A DNA stretch of 18,280 nt from JBFYKJ01 sp041306005 (lineage in GTDB: Archaea > Altiarchaeota > Altiarchaeia > JAFGQM01): assembly GCA_041306005.1 (NCBI GenBank), contig JBFYKJ010000101.1, forward strand, positions 1 through 18,280, given 5' to 3'. Under the pieces are notes generated by a model. The model was not told where the DNA came from. It made no database searches and saw only the letters and a program-made list of their open reading frames with translations. The stretch's first letter is position 1; every line of letters begins with the position of its first letter. Below are positions 11,449 to 18,215 of this stretch, piece after piece. Both the position numbers and the translations under genes were made by a program.

Positions 11449-13920
11449 TCTGGCCTCTATCTGTGAGTAGGCCAGGATCCCGGCTATCGCCGACGCGACA
11501 GCGACTATCAGCAGGGCGATGATGTCAAAGCCGCCCTGTCCCGTCTTGATTATCGTGCCGTTCGGCGTGATGCTGCCGTTCGGCGGGGTGGCGTTTGTGG
11601 GTGTTGTATTGATCTCATCGCTCTTGCAGTCGAGCTCAAGGCTCTTTATCGTTATTACCGTGCCGTCTGGGACCGCCCCGGCCGAGAAGGCTAATGTCAC
11701 ATCGCCGAGCCCCAGGGACCCCCCGGCCGCGGGTATGGCCTTTGAGGTTTCCCCAAGCACCCTCATCTCGCAGTCCTCTTGGATCTCCACATCTTCATAC
11801 CTGTAGACAAATACCCCGTCCCCGTGCGAGAACTCCCTGCCCTCGTGCGTTATCGTGACATTTAGCGTGTTGTTGAGCACCAGGCCCGCGGGCAGGAACT
11901 GATAGGCTTTCCCCGACCTGATGAAGTCAGCATACACGCGGGTCATGTAGACCGACATGGTGTCGCCCTTCTTCCTGAAGAACTTCCATATGCTTGACAG
12001 CGGGCCGCCGCGCTCCGTGTCCTCGCCGCTGAATATGTATTCGGCCATCCGCGAGTAGTCGCCGCTGTCGACGCTGCAAAGGCCGGCTTCCGTGGCCTGG
12101 GCCTCGGTGCTTAGGAGCGGCGCCGCCTCAAGTGCGTTCTCGCAGCCCGCATACCACGTGTTTATGACAGCCTTCCTGCCGCACACGCTAGAATCGACCT
12201 GGCCGAGCTTGTTGTTGATGTAGCCCGCCGGCTCATCGCCCACAGGCGTCCAGGCTATCGAGAAGTCGCCCCTCTCATACTGTTTTGTGCCAATAAAATA
12301 GTCGCGTATGCCGGATGCTGCGTTGTGCGAGTATTCCGTGTCCCCGTCGCAGTCGGTTATCCACAGGCACCCGCCCCTGAACCTTTTCCAGTCGTCCCGT
12401 CCCTTGCCCTTTGACATGCAGGTATATACCTCAAGTTCCGTAGCCCCTTCATCCAGGAATACGCCCCGCGTCATCTCGTCGCCGAGGAAATAGAGCATCT
12501 CGTCGTCCTTTGCGAAGTAGACATCGCCTGTTTTGCTTTCGATGTCCATGGTCCCGGCATATGCCCACATGAGATCGTTCTTGTCCTCGAATGTGTTAGC
12601 CTCGAGATATTCCTCTGTGGCATCTTCGGACGCCCCCCCGGCGCCCTCGAGGAAGTTGTCCGCCCAGACCTCGGCGCGCTCGTCGATGGTCTCAGGCAGC
12701 ATGTCCGGGCCGAAAAGGTATTCCCTTAAGATGACCGCGGACCGGGTGTCCGCATCTGTCGACACGCCGTCAAGCTCTTCGAGAGTGACATTGGTCGGGT
12801 CAAAGCCCCATTTCTCCTTTATGGAGGCTAAGATATCGGGATACCCGCTAAGGCTCTCGTTCACCGAGTCCAGGATGTACTGGTCGATGTTCGCCCAGCC
12901 GTGGCCTTCGTCATAGCCCTCGTAGGCGTCCTCATCCGTTCCAAGCCCGGTCGCCGCATTGCCCACTTCCACCATCGCCTGGTAGGCGACCTCGTATTTC
13001 TCGCCCCACTCGTTGTTGTACCACCTTGCGACGTTCTCTATTATCGCTGTGACAAAGCTTTTCGAGCTGTGCGCCTCCGGGAAGACATCAGGCTCTCCCT
13101 GGGCCCACGTGTCCTCGGTTACCGTAAGCTGCGGCCGCGAGAGCGGGCTTGGGATCGCGGGGGCGGGGGGAGGCGTGTAGGTCACCCCGGGCGGTGCCGA
13201 GGCGTCCACATAGCTTGTCTGGACCTGCTGGCCGGCTAAGTACTGCTCTTCCTCGCTAAGCGGGGTGTACTTGTCGCCGGTGGCGTCGGTGCCTATATAC
13301 AGCTTCTTTATGCCGCCTTCCAGCTTTGTATTCTTGCTCTCATAGCCTGAGGCGCTTCCTGAGCCCAACTCCGAGTTGTACACATCTTTCCAGAGGCGGG
13401 CGCGCCCAGACAAGGTCTTTATGTCATGCCCCGGCAGCTTTGCCTTCGAGTATGACATCATGATGCGTAGGTACTCCGCGCAAAAGACAGCGGACTTCGT
13501 GTCGGCCAGCTTGCCGTCAGCGCCGTAATCTGCAAGCTCCTCGACCTTCACGCTGCGCGGGTCAAAGCCCCACCTCTGTTTTACGGCCTCCGCGTGCGCA
13601 GGATTTGCATTCATGTAATTTATCACGTCCACGAATGCCACTCTCCTCCCCCTGACGAATTGCGCCCATCCCAGGCCTACCTTGCTCCCCAGGCTATACG
13701 CACCCGGGGCCATCCCCAAATCGGACTCCACGTTGCCTAGCTCTATCATGAACTGCCGCAAAGTCGGGTAGTCAAAGTAGCCCCGCTCGGCGTACCACTG
13801 CGCGACCTCGTCGATTACGGCCGTGACGTCGGCTTTTGACGAGTGCGCGGCTCCAAGGGCCGACGGCGCGAAGAGCGCGGCCGCGAGCAGGAAGATGAAG
13901 AGCTTCGTCCGGGTCTCCAT
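11437..13920 (-). CDS. Secreted, membrane-anchored surface protein with two repeat domains and a ZU5-like domain (827 aa)
   Basis: The start chosen is the ATG at 13920, because it begins a signal peptide (METRTKLFIFLLAAALFAPS, cleavage near 24). The frame is open 26 codons further upstream without a family match. Repeat domain 1 (about 25-210) has H-S-S-K-x-x-V-T-x-V-I, W-Y, M-I-E-L-G-N-V-E-S-D-L-G (59-70), Y-S-L-G-S-K-V-G-L-G-W-A-Q-F (75-88) and W-G-F-D-P. After a Pro-rich linker, domain 2 (about 283-429) repeats this with M-V-E-V-G-N and G-H-G-W. A cysteine-containing module follows (about 435-594; C-L-W-I-T-D-C-D-G, Y-A-G-C-E), then H-G-D-G-V-F-V-Y-R-Y and an A-G-G-S-L-G-L-G-D-V-T-L ZU5-like domain (about 654-769). 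A stalk with four N-glycosylation sequons (771-789), a membrane helix (797-819) and R-R-K-K complete it. It faces outward. Function is unknown, with a lysozyme-like activity of domain 1 only a hypothesis. Its closest relative is the upstream neighbour. Confidence 0.85.
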   Translation of the reverse strand: METRTKLFIFLLAAALFAPSALGAAHSSKADVTAVIDEVAQWYAERGYFDYPTLRQFMIELGNVESDLGMAPGAYSLGSKVGLGWAQFVRGRRVAFVDVINYMNANPAHAEAVKQRWGFDPRSVKVEELADYGADGKLADTKSAVFCAEYLRIMMSYSKAKLPGHDIKTLSGRARLWKDVYNSELGSGSASGYESKNTKLEGGIKKLYIGTDATGDKYTPLSEEEQYLAGQQVQTSYVDASAPPGVTYTPPPAPAIPSPLSRPQLTVTEDTWAQGEPDVFPEAHSSKSFVTAIIENVARWYNNEWGEKYEVAYQAMVEVGNAATGLGTDEDAYEGYDEGHGWANIDQYILDSVNESLSGYPDILASIKEKWGFDPTNVTLEELDGVSTDADTRSAVILREYLFGPDMLPETIDERAEVWADNFLEGAGGASEDATEEYLEANTFEDKNDLMWAYAGTMDIESKTGDVYFAKDDEMLYFLGDEMTRGVFLDEGATELEVYTCMSKGKGRDDWKRFRGGCLWITDCDGDTEYSHNAASGIRDYFIGTKQYERGDFSIAWTPVGDEPAGYINNKLGQVDSSVCGRKAVINTWYAGCENALEAAPLLSTEAQATEAGLCSVDSGDYSRMAEYIFSGEDTERGGPLSSIWKFFRKKGDTMSVYMTRVYADFIRSGKAYQFLPAGLVLNNTLNVTITHEGREFSHGDGVFVYRYEDVEIQEDCEMRVLGETSKAIPAAGGSLGLGDVTLAFSAGAVPDGTVITIKSLELDCKSDEINTTPTNATPPNGSITPNGTIIKTGQGGFDIIALLIVAVASAIAGILAYSQIEARRKK

Positions 13921-13954
13921 TGTGGTTTCGCTTATCGGAATAATTACGTTGGGA

Positions 13955-13965
13955 GCTTTAAAACC
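13955..13965 (-). promoter_or_regulatory. TATA-like box for the 827 aa surface protein
   Basis: On the minus strand this reads GGTTTTAAAGC, centred about 40 bases before the ATG at 13920, within the 64-base gap after its upstream relative. The gene may have its own promoter as well as read-through from 15931. Confidence 0.4.
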
Positions 13966-13984
13966 AATGTGCGGCGTTTTGGGC

Positions 13985-15931
13985 TTACTCCCCGCCACCG
14001 AATCTCGCCCGCAGGAGCCTTGCAGCCAGTATTATAGCTAAGAGGGCTATCATCCCTATGATCGCTAGGAAGAGGTAGTCCTGCCCGGCCGGCTGGCGCC
14101 CGCCGCCCGAACTCCCGGTCTCGTTTACGGTTATGTTACCCCCCTCAGGGATATTGCCCCCAGTCACCATAGTCTCGTTGGCGCACTCGAGCATGAGCTC
14201 CTTGACAGTGATTGTAGTCCTGTTTGAGAGGCCTCCCTCCGGGAACGTCACCGTTATGTTCCCCAATATGATCGCCCCGCCGGCCGAGCCGATTTCAGTC
14301 GACTTCTCCCTGAGCACGGTCATGTTGCAGCTAGCTTCTATCTCCTCATCCTCGAACCTGTACGCGAACACGCCGTCGCCGTGGGTGAACGCCATACCCT
14401 CGTAAAGCAGGGTCATGTCGACTGGCTTTGCCATCCCAAGGCCCGAAGGCAGGACCTGGTAGGCTATGCCCGAGCCCTTGAACTCGCTTTGCAGCCTTGC
14501 CATATACACAGTCAAATGCGTCTGGAAGGTGGACGTGCTTGACAGAGCGTTGTCCTCCGTGTTCTTGAGCGGCTCCCGCTTTGCGAGCCTTACCGGCCCG
14601 GGCTCCGCGGTGGCGGCTGCAATGACCGCGCTTGGCAAGCCATCCAACGCTATCGTGCAGTAGCCGGGCGACAACCCCAGGCCCGCATCGGCGACCTCGT
14701 TTTTGGCAAAACTCTCGCACCCCGGATACATGATGTCTACCCGCGTTATCCCGCCGCACAAATAGTCCCCATAGTCCCCAAGCTTGGCGCTCTCGTATCC
14801 CGCAGGTCCCGGATGATCGTTGGTAGTAGCCATGACGGCGATAGCCCCCTCAACATAAGCCTCTGAGCCCTTAAGCCCGTTTACTAGCGTGCCTGCCTTC
14901 GCCGCCGAATAAGCGCCGTCGCAGTACGTGACCCAGATGCAGTTTCCTGTCCCCTGGATGCCGGTAGGCATCTCCGGCTCAAGGCACGCATAAGTGACCG
15001 GCTCTTTGTCTTCTAAGTACATGTAGCTCTTGAACCCCCCGGCGGATTCCCAGGATTTGGCGTAATACGTAGGATTATCCTCGATTGTGCCCGTATAAAC
15101 CCACTCGATGCCGTTCCTGTCCTTGAACAAGTTGGCCTCCGCATAGTTTTTGACCTTCCCCGCATAGTTCGTCTGCGGTTTCGTCGGGTCCGCAAAGTTG
15201 TAGCGCCTCGCCCACCAGTCGACGCGGGCCTCAAAGTACGGGGATATCTCCCTGTTAAGCCCCCTCCGTTGCTCGTCTATGGCTTCCCTTAGCAAGATTG
15301 TTGAAAGGAGGTCCGAGTAATCTAGTAGCCGTATGTCCAAGCTCTCCGGGTCGAAAACCCACTCGTCGGTGTTTATACCCAGCTTTGTAGGCGCCCCATT
15401 GAGCTTAAGCTCATAGCGTATGGTCCTTTCCCATTCGCTCCGTATCCTGGCAACTCTCTCCTTTGCCCACGCTTTCATCTCATCCTCGCTCATTTGCCAC
15501 CTTTTAGGGTAGAGCGATTTGCCCTTGAGCCTTGCCATCACCGCGGCGAACACGACATCGGGGTGGTCCTCCGTAATCTTGTCAAACTGGGGCCATCCGT
15601 AGTTGACGCCGTCGTTGTATGAGTTCTCCAGCGTTCCGAGGCGGGTCTCGTGGTTCCCTATCTCTATCATCAGCTGTTCGACGAGTGAATAGTACTCGTC
15701 AAGAGACGCCCACTCGCCGTTCCCTCCGAAATATTTTTCGTCCCCTAGCCTCACCTCTTGATACCACTCGGCGACCATGTGGATGGCCCTTGTCACATAA
15801 TCCCTCGACTCGTGCGGGGGCCTTACCACTTCCCCAGCGGCCGGCGAGGCCAGGAGAACCGCAAGGAACCCTACTGCAAGTGCCGTTGCGAGCGCTGCGG
15901 AGCGGTCGTGGAATGGATGTGGGAGCGCCAT
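13985..15931 (-). CDS. Secreted, membrane-anchored surface protein, relative of the 827 aa protein (648 aa)
   Basis: The ATG at 15931 is chosen because it opens a signal peptide (MALPHPFHDRSAALATALAV..., cleavage near 33). A strong TATA-like box lies 31 bases upstream. The frame continues 58 codons further back but would erase that promoter. The protein has one copy of the repeat domain (about 40-225): S-R-D-Y-V-T-R-A-I, W-Y, M-I-E-I-G-N-H-E-T-R-L-G (88-99), Y-N-D-G-V-N-Y-G-W-P-Q-F (105-116) and W-V-F-D-P-E. The cysteine module is at about 264-405 (E-A-N-L-F-K-D-R-N, C-I-W-V-T-Y-C-D-G, Y-P-G-C-E). The C-terminal part has H-G-D-G-V-F-A-Y-R-F and a ZU5-like domain (473-583), then sequon-bearing Gly-rich linker, membrane helix (618-641) and R-L-L-R-A-R-F. 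It is probably displayed on the cell surface next to its relative. Function unknown. Confidence 0.85.
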   Translation of the reverse strand: MALPHPFHDRSAALATALAVGFLAVLLASPAAGEVVRPPHESRDYVTRAIHMVAEWYQEVRLGDEKYFGGNGEWASLDEYYSLVEQLMIEIGNHETRLGTLENSYNDGVNYGWPQFDKITEDHPDVVFAAVMARLKGKSLYPKRWQMSEDEMKAWAKERVARIRSEWERTIRYELKLNGAPTKLGINTDEWVFDPESLDIRLLDYSDLLSTILLREAIDEQRRGLNREISPYFEARVDWWARRYNFADPTKPQTNYAGKVKNYAEANLFKDRNGIEWVYTGTIEDNPTYYAKSWESAGGFKSYMYLEDKEPVTYACLEPEMPTGIQGTGNCIWVTYCDGAYSAAKAGTLVNGLKGSEAYVEGAIAVMATTNDHPGPAGYESAKLGDYGDYLCGGITRVDIMYPGCESFAKNEVADAGLGLSPGYCTIALDGLPSAVIAAATAEPGPVRLAKREPLKNTEDNALSSTSTFQTHLTVYMARLQSEFKGSGIAYQVLPSGLGMAKPVDMTLLYEGMAFTHGDGVFAYRFEDEEIEASCNMTVLREKSTEIGSAGGAIILGNITVTFPEGGLSNRTTITVKELMLECANETMVTGGNIPEGGNITVNETGSSGGGRQPAGQDYLFLAIIGMIALLAIILAARLLRARFGGGE

Positions 15932-15954
15932 GTTGGAGATTGTGACACTGTTCG

Positions 15955-15968
15955 GGATATTTATATGC
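15955..15968 (-). promoter_or_regulatory. TATA box of the surface protein pair
   Basis: On the minus strand this reads GCATATAAATATCC, the best TATA match in the window. It is centred 31 bases before the ATG at 15931, with no Shine-Dalgarno site between. It marks the likely promoter of the two-gene surface unit. Confidence 0.7.
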
Positions 15969-15973
15969 AAACA

Positions 15974-15984
15974 CCTTAAATAAT
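15974..15984 (+). promoter_or_regulatory. TATA-like box for the DUF457 membrane protein
   Basis: CCTTAAATAAT is centred about 33 bases before the ATG at 16012. It lies within 20 bases of the opposing TATA box, so the two divergent promoters are back to back and may not be occupied at the same time. Confidence 0.5.
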
Positions 15985-16011
15985 CGCGCTCAGGCCTTCT
16001 CCCACTTCGGG

Positions 16012-16431
16012 ATGAGGCGCATTTCTCACTTAGTTTTTGGATTAGGGTCAGCCTCCCTTCTAACCTCGGATCCCATCTTGTTAGCCCTGGCCGCCATCTT
16101 CTCAATCCTCCCCGACTTTGATTGGCCGCTCTGCCACAGGGGCTGGTTCAGCCACTCTCTTTTCTCCGCCGGCGTATTGTCGGCCGCCGGCCTGTTTGCC
16201 TCCGGCTGGGACTTGAGATTCCCGATATTAATCTTCCTCGCCCTCTCGTCGCACCTCTTCCTGGATTTCTTCACCAAGTCGGGCATCCCGCTGCTCTACC
16301 CGTGGCGGGAGGAGAGCTTCGGCCTAAGGGTCGCCACGGCGCATAACCGCGCCATGAACGCCGCCTTCCAGCTGGCGGGCGTCGTGATGCTCACCACGGG
16401 CATCTTCGGGTTTTCCTTTATTGCGGGGTAA
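16012..16431 (+). CDS. DUF457 / YdjM-like membrane-bound metal-dependent hydrolase
   Basis: This 139 aa integral membrane protein with about four hydrophobic segments matches the YbcI/YdjM (DUF457) family. Its conserved polar residues are His6 (R-R-I-S-H), P-D-F-D-W (Asp35, Asp37), C-H-R-G-W-F-S-H-S (His42, His48), S-S-H-L-F-L-D (His81, Asp85) and G-I-P-L-L-Y-P-W. These His and Asp residues at membrane borders are the presumed metal ligands. The bacterial relatives are annotated as membrane-bound hydrolases and the natural substrate is not known. It is transcribed away from the secreted pair from a shared divergent promoter region, which could hint at a joint cell-envelope role, but this is weak. 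Confidence 0.87.
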   Translation: MRRISHLVFGLGSASLLTSDPILLALAAIFSILPDFDWPLCHRGWFSHSLFSAGVLSAAGLFASGWDLRFPILIFLALSSHLFLDFFTKSGIPLLYPWREESFGLRVATAHNRAMNAAFQLAGVVMLTTGIFGFSFIAG

Positions 16432-16461
16432 ATGTACCTGCAGCGATGCAATGAGAGAGCG

Positions 16462-16469
16462 CCTTAAAC
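16462..16469 (+). promoter_or_regulatory. TATA-like box for truD
   Basis: CCTTAAAC is centred about 31 bases before the truD ATG at 16497 and 30 bases after the previous stop. It resembles the CTTTAAAC box at 7467. The call rests on composition and spacing only. Confidence 0.35.
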
Positions 16470-16477
16470 AAAAGTGG

Positions 16478-16515
16478 AACTAAAGCAGTCCCCGGAATGA
16501 AACTCAAGCAGTCCC
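16478..16515 (+). repeat. Direct repeat flanking the truD start codon
   Basis: AACTAAAGCAGTCCC (16478-16492) and AACTCAAGCAGTCCC (16501-16515) differ at one base and lie on either side of the ATG at 16497. The first copy, read from a GTG at 16474, encodes V-E-L-K-Q-S-P-E and stops in TGA at 16498-16500. It mirrors the real N-terminus M-K-L-K-Q-S-H. Confidence 0.65.
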
Positions 16516-17732
16516 ACCAGGACTTTCGGGTCGAGGAGGTCAGCGACCTTTCGATATCCAAGGAGCCGAAGAAGTACAAGCTCTATCTTCTTGAGAAGCG
16601 GGGGATGGAGACCTTTTACCTCCTGTCTTATCTAGCAAAAGAAAACAACATCCCGGTCACCGAGTTCGGCATAGCCGGTTTGAAGGACAAGCACGCGATA
16701 ACCCGCCAGTACATGACGCTGCCCGCCGACCGGGAACTGGGGACCCTTCACGAGCGGGGCTTTGATCTGGAACTGCTGGGCTACACGGACGAGCGGCTCG
16801 AGATCGGCAGCCTCATAGGCAACCGCTTCACGATAACCGTGAGGAACGTGAAGAAGGGCGAGATAGACGGGATATATTTCAAGGCCCGCGAGGTGGAAAA
16901 GAGCGGCGTTCCCAATTACTTCGACTCCCAGCGGTTCGGGAGCGTGATAAACAACAACTTTGTCGTCAAGTATGCGGTCAGGGGGGACTACGAGAAGGCG
17001 GTCAAGACCTACATGACGCAATTCACGAAGTCCGAGCCGTCGCGGGTCAAGAACGAGAAGAGGGAGATACTCAAGAGCTGGGCAGATATCGTTGACGGGC
17101 TCCCGAACGGCGAAAGGATACAACCAAAGACGACGAGCCTCTCAAATATCCTCGGCGAGTACCGGAAGACCAAGGATTGGACTGCCGCTTACCGGCGGAT
17201 ACCGACGAACGTCCGCAAGATGGCGCTTTCCGCCTACCAGAGCCACATCTGGAACGAGTGCGTCAAGCTGATGCTGAAGAAAATCCTCTTCCACGAGCAG
17301 ATGTACACGATAAAGTACGCGGTCGGCGAATTGGTTTTCTACAAGACGCTTAAGGAGACCCAGAAAAAGGAGCTCCCTGAGACGCTAAACCTGGTAGGCC
17401 CTAAGATGGAGTTCCCAGGAGGCGGGAAGACCGGGGCATCGGGCACGGAGCCGACAGGGGCATCGGGCATGGAGGAATGGGCGATAAAGCGTGTCCTCGT
17501 AAAGGAGGGCGTCAGGCTGGAACAGTTCGACATACAGAAAGATACCGGCGACTACTTCGGCGTGCGCCCGCGGCCGGTGATAATACTACCTAAAGGTTTC
17601 AAGATATCGGAGCCCGAAGTCGACGAGCTCAACGACAACGGGAAGAAGAACACGTTCAAGATAACGCTGTCGTTCGAGCTGCCGAAAGGGAGCTACGCGA
17701 CGATGGTGACCAAGAGGATATTTAATAGGTAA
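16497..17732 (+). CDS. truD: tRNA pseudouridine(13) synthase TruD
   Basis: This 411 aa protein has the TruD signatures: the N-terminal Q-D-F-R-V-E-E-V, the catalytic segment F-G-I-A-G-L-K-D-K-H-A-I-T-R-Q with Asp64 as the nucleophile, V-P-N-Y-F-D-S-Q-R-F-G-S at 138-149 and A-L-S-A-Y-Q-S-H-I-W-N-E in the second half of the domain. Archaeal members convert uridine 13, or position 35 in some tRNAs, to pseudouridine. A short low-complexity insertion (T-G-A-S-G-T-E-P-T-G-A-S-G-M-E-E, encoded near 17431-17475) lies in a probable surface loop. No other family signature is missing. The small leader repeat around the start is described separately. It converges with the gene at 17763, 30 bases away. 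Confidence 0.95.
   Translation: MKLKQSHQDFRVEEVSDLSISKEPKKYKLYLLEKRGMETFYLLSYLAKENNIPVTEFGIAGLKDKHAITRQYMTLPADRELGTLHERGFDLELLGYTDERLEIGSLIGNRFTITVRNVKKGEIDGIYFKAREVEKSGVPNYFDSQRFGSVINNNFVVKYAVRGDYEKAVKTYMTQFTKSEPSRVKNEKREILKSWADIVDGLPNGERIQPKTTSLSNILGEYRKTKDWTAAYRRIPTNVRKMALSAYQSHIWNECVKLMLKKILFHEQMYTIKYAVGELVFYKTLKETQKKELPETLNLVGPKMEFPGGGKTGASGTEPTGASGMEEWAIKRVLVKEGVRLEQFDIQKDTGDYFGVRPRPVIILPKGFKISEPEVDELNDNGKKNTFKITLSFELPKGSYATMVTKRIFNR
17433..17474 (+). repeat. In-frame 24-base partial tandem repeat inside truD
   Basis: GGGGCATCGGGCACGGAG (17433-17450) recurs as GGGGCATCGGGCATGGAG (17457-17474), one mismatch, with a period of 24 bases or 8 codons. It encodes G-A-S-G-T-E and G-A-S-G-M-E and keeps the reading frame. 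Confidence 0.75.
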
Positions 17733-17762
17733 GTGCGGACTGACTTAAGGCGGCAGTTTTTC

Positions 17763-18215
17763 TCAGTCCCTATGTTCGATCCGCCCGTCGGGGCGTATAT
17801 AAGCTATAGCAACGCTGTCCTTCATCCTCTTGTTGGTCCTGAAAAAGTGCCTGCCGTCGTACGAGACAAACAGCCGTTTCTCGCCAAACGGGGCTGCGTC
17901 GGCAGGTACCGCGTGGAACGGAGGTATCCAGAAGTTCTCGCGCGACGGCAGCCTGGCCGGGCCGCCTTCCGCCCTTTCCGCAGTGTCGCCTAATACGTAA
18001 GCGTCTATCTTTTTCACTCCCTTTGTGGTCCGGCTTAGGACGGTTATCTCCCTCTTATAGGGCTTGCCGGCCCCTCGCCTCCCATCGGTACGCCCCTCTG
18101 TCTCGACCACCCTCTTGAGCCGGGTAAAACCGTCAAGGCAGATGACCTTCCGTGTGTTGGGCCAGAGGCCGTTTATAGTCTTTCTCCACTGTTCCGGCGT
18201 GCGTTCGCGGACCAT
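17763..18215 (-). CDS. Unrecognised basic protein (150 aa)
   Basis: No known family is recognised. The ATG at 18215-18213 is preferred over a TTG two codons earlier (18221). The protein starts M-V-R-E-R-T-P-E-Q-W-R-K-T, has a strongly basic middle (G-R-R-G-A-G-K-P-Y-K-R-E) and ends with likely beta strands (K-R-L-F-V-S-Y-D-G-R, then A-I-A-Y-I-R-P-D-G-R). There is no signal peptide, membrane helix or cysteine motif. It converges with truD. No convincing TATA-like box was seen in the 65 bases left before the window edge, so the start is less secure. Support comes from length, a lack of a better frame opposite and plausible strand and turn composition. Confidence 0.58.
   Translation of the reverse strand: MVRERTPEQWRKTINGLWPNTRKVICLDGFTRLKRVVETEGRTDGRRGAGKPYKREITVLSRTTKGVKKIDAYVLGDTAERAEGGPARLPSRENFWIPPFHAVPADAAPFGEKRLFVSYDGRHFFRTNKRMKDSVAIAYIRPDGRIEHRD

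Noticed and set aside
13921..13998. 26-residue extension of the 827 aa surface protein
   Set aside because: It would bury the signal peptide inside the protein, overlap the TATA-like box and run into the preceding gene's end.
15932..16105. 58-residue extension of the 648 aa surface protein
   Set aside because: It spans the strongest TATA box in the window and the start of the DUF457 gene, and it displaces the signal peptide.
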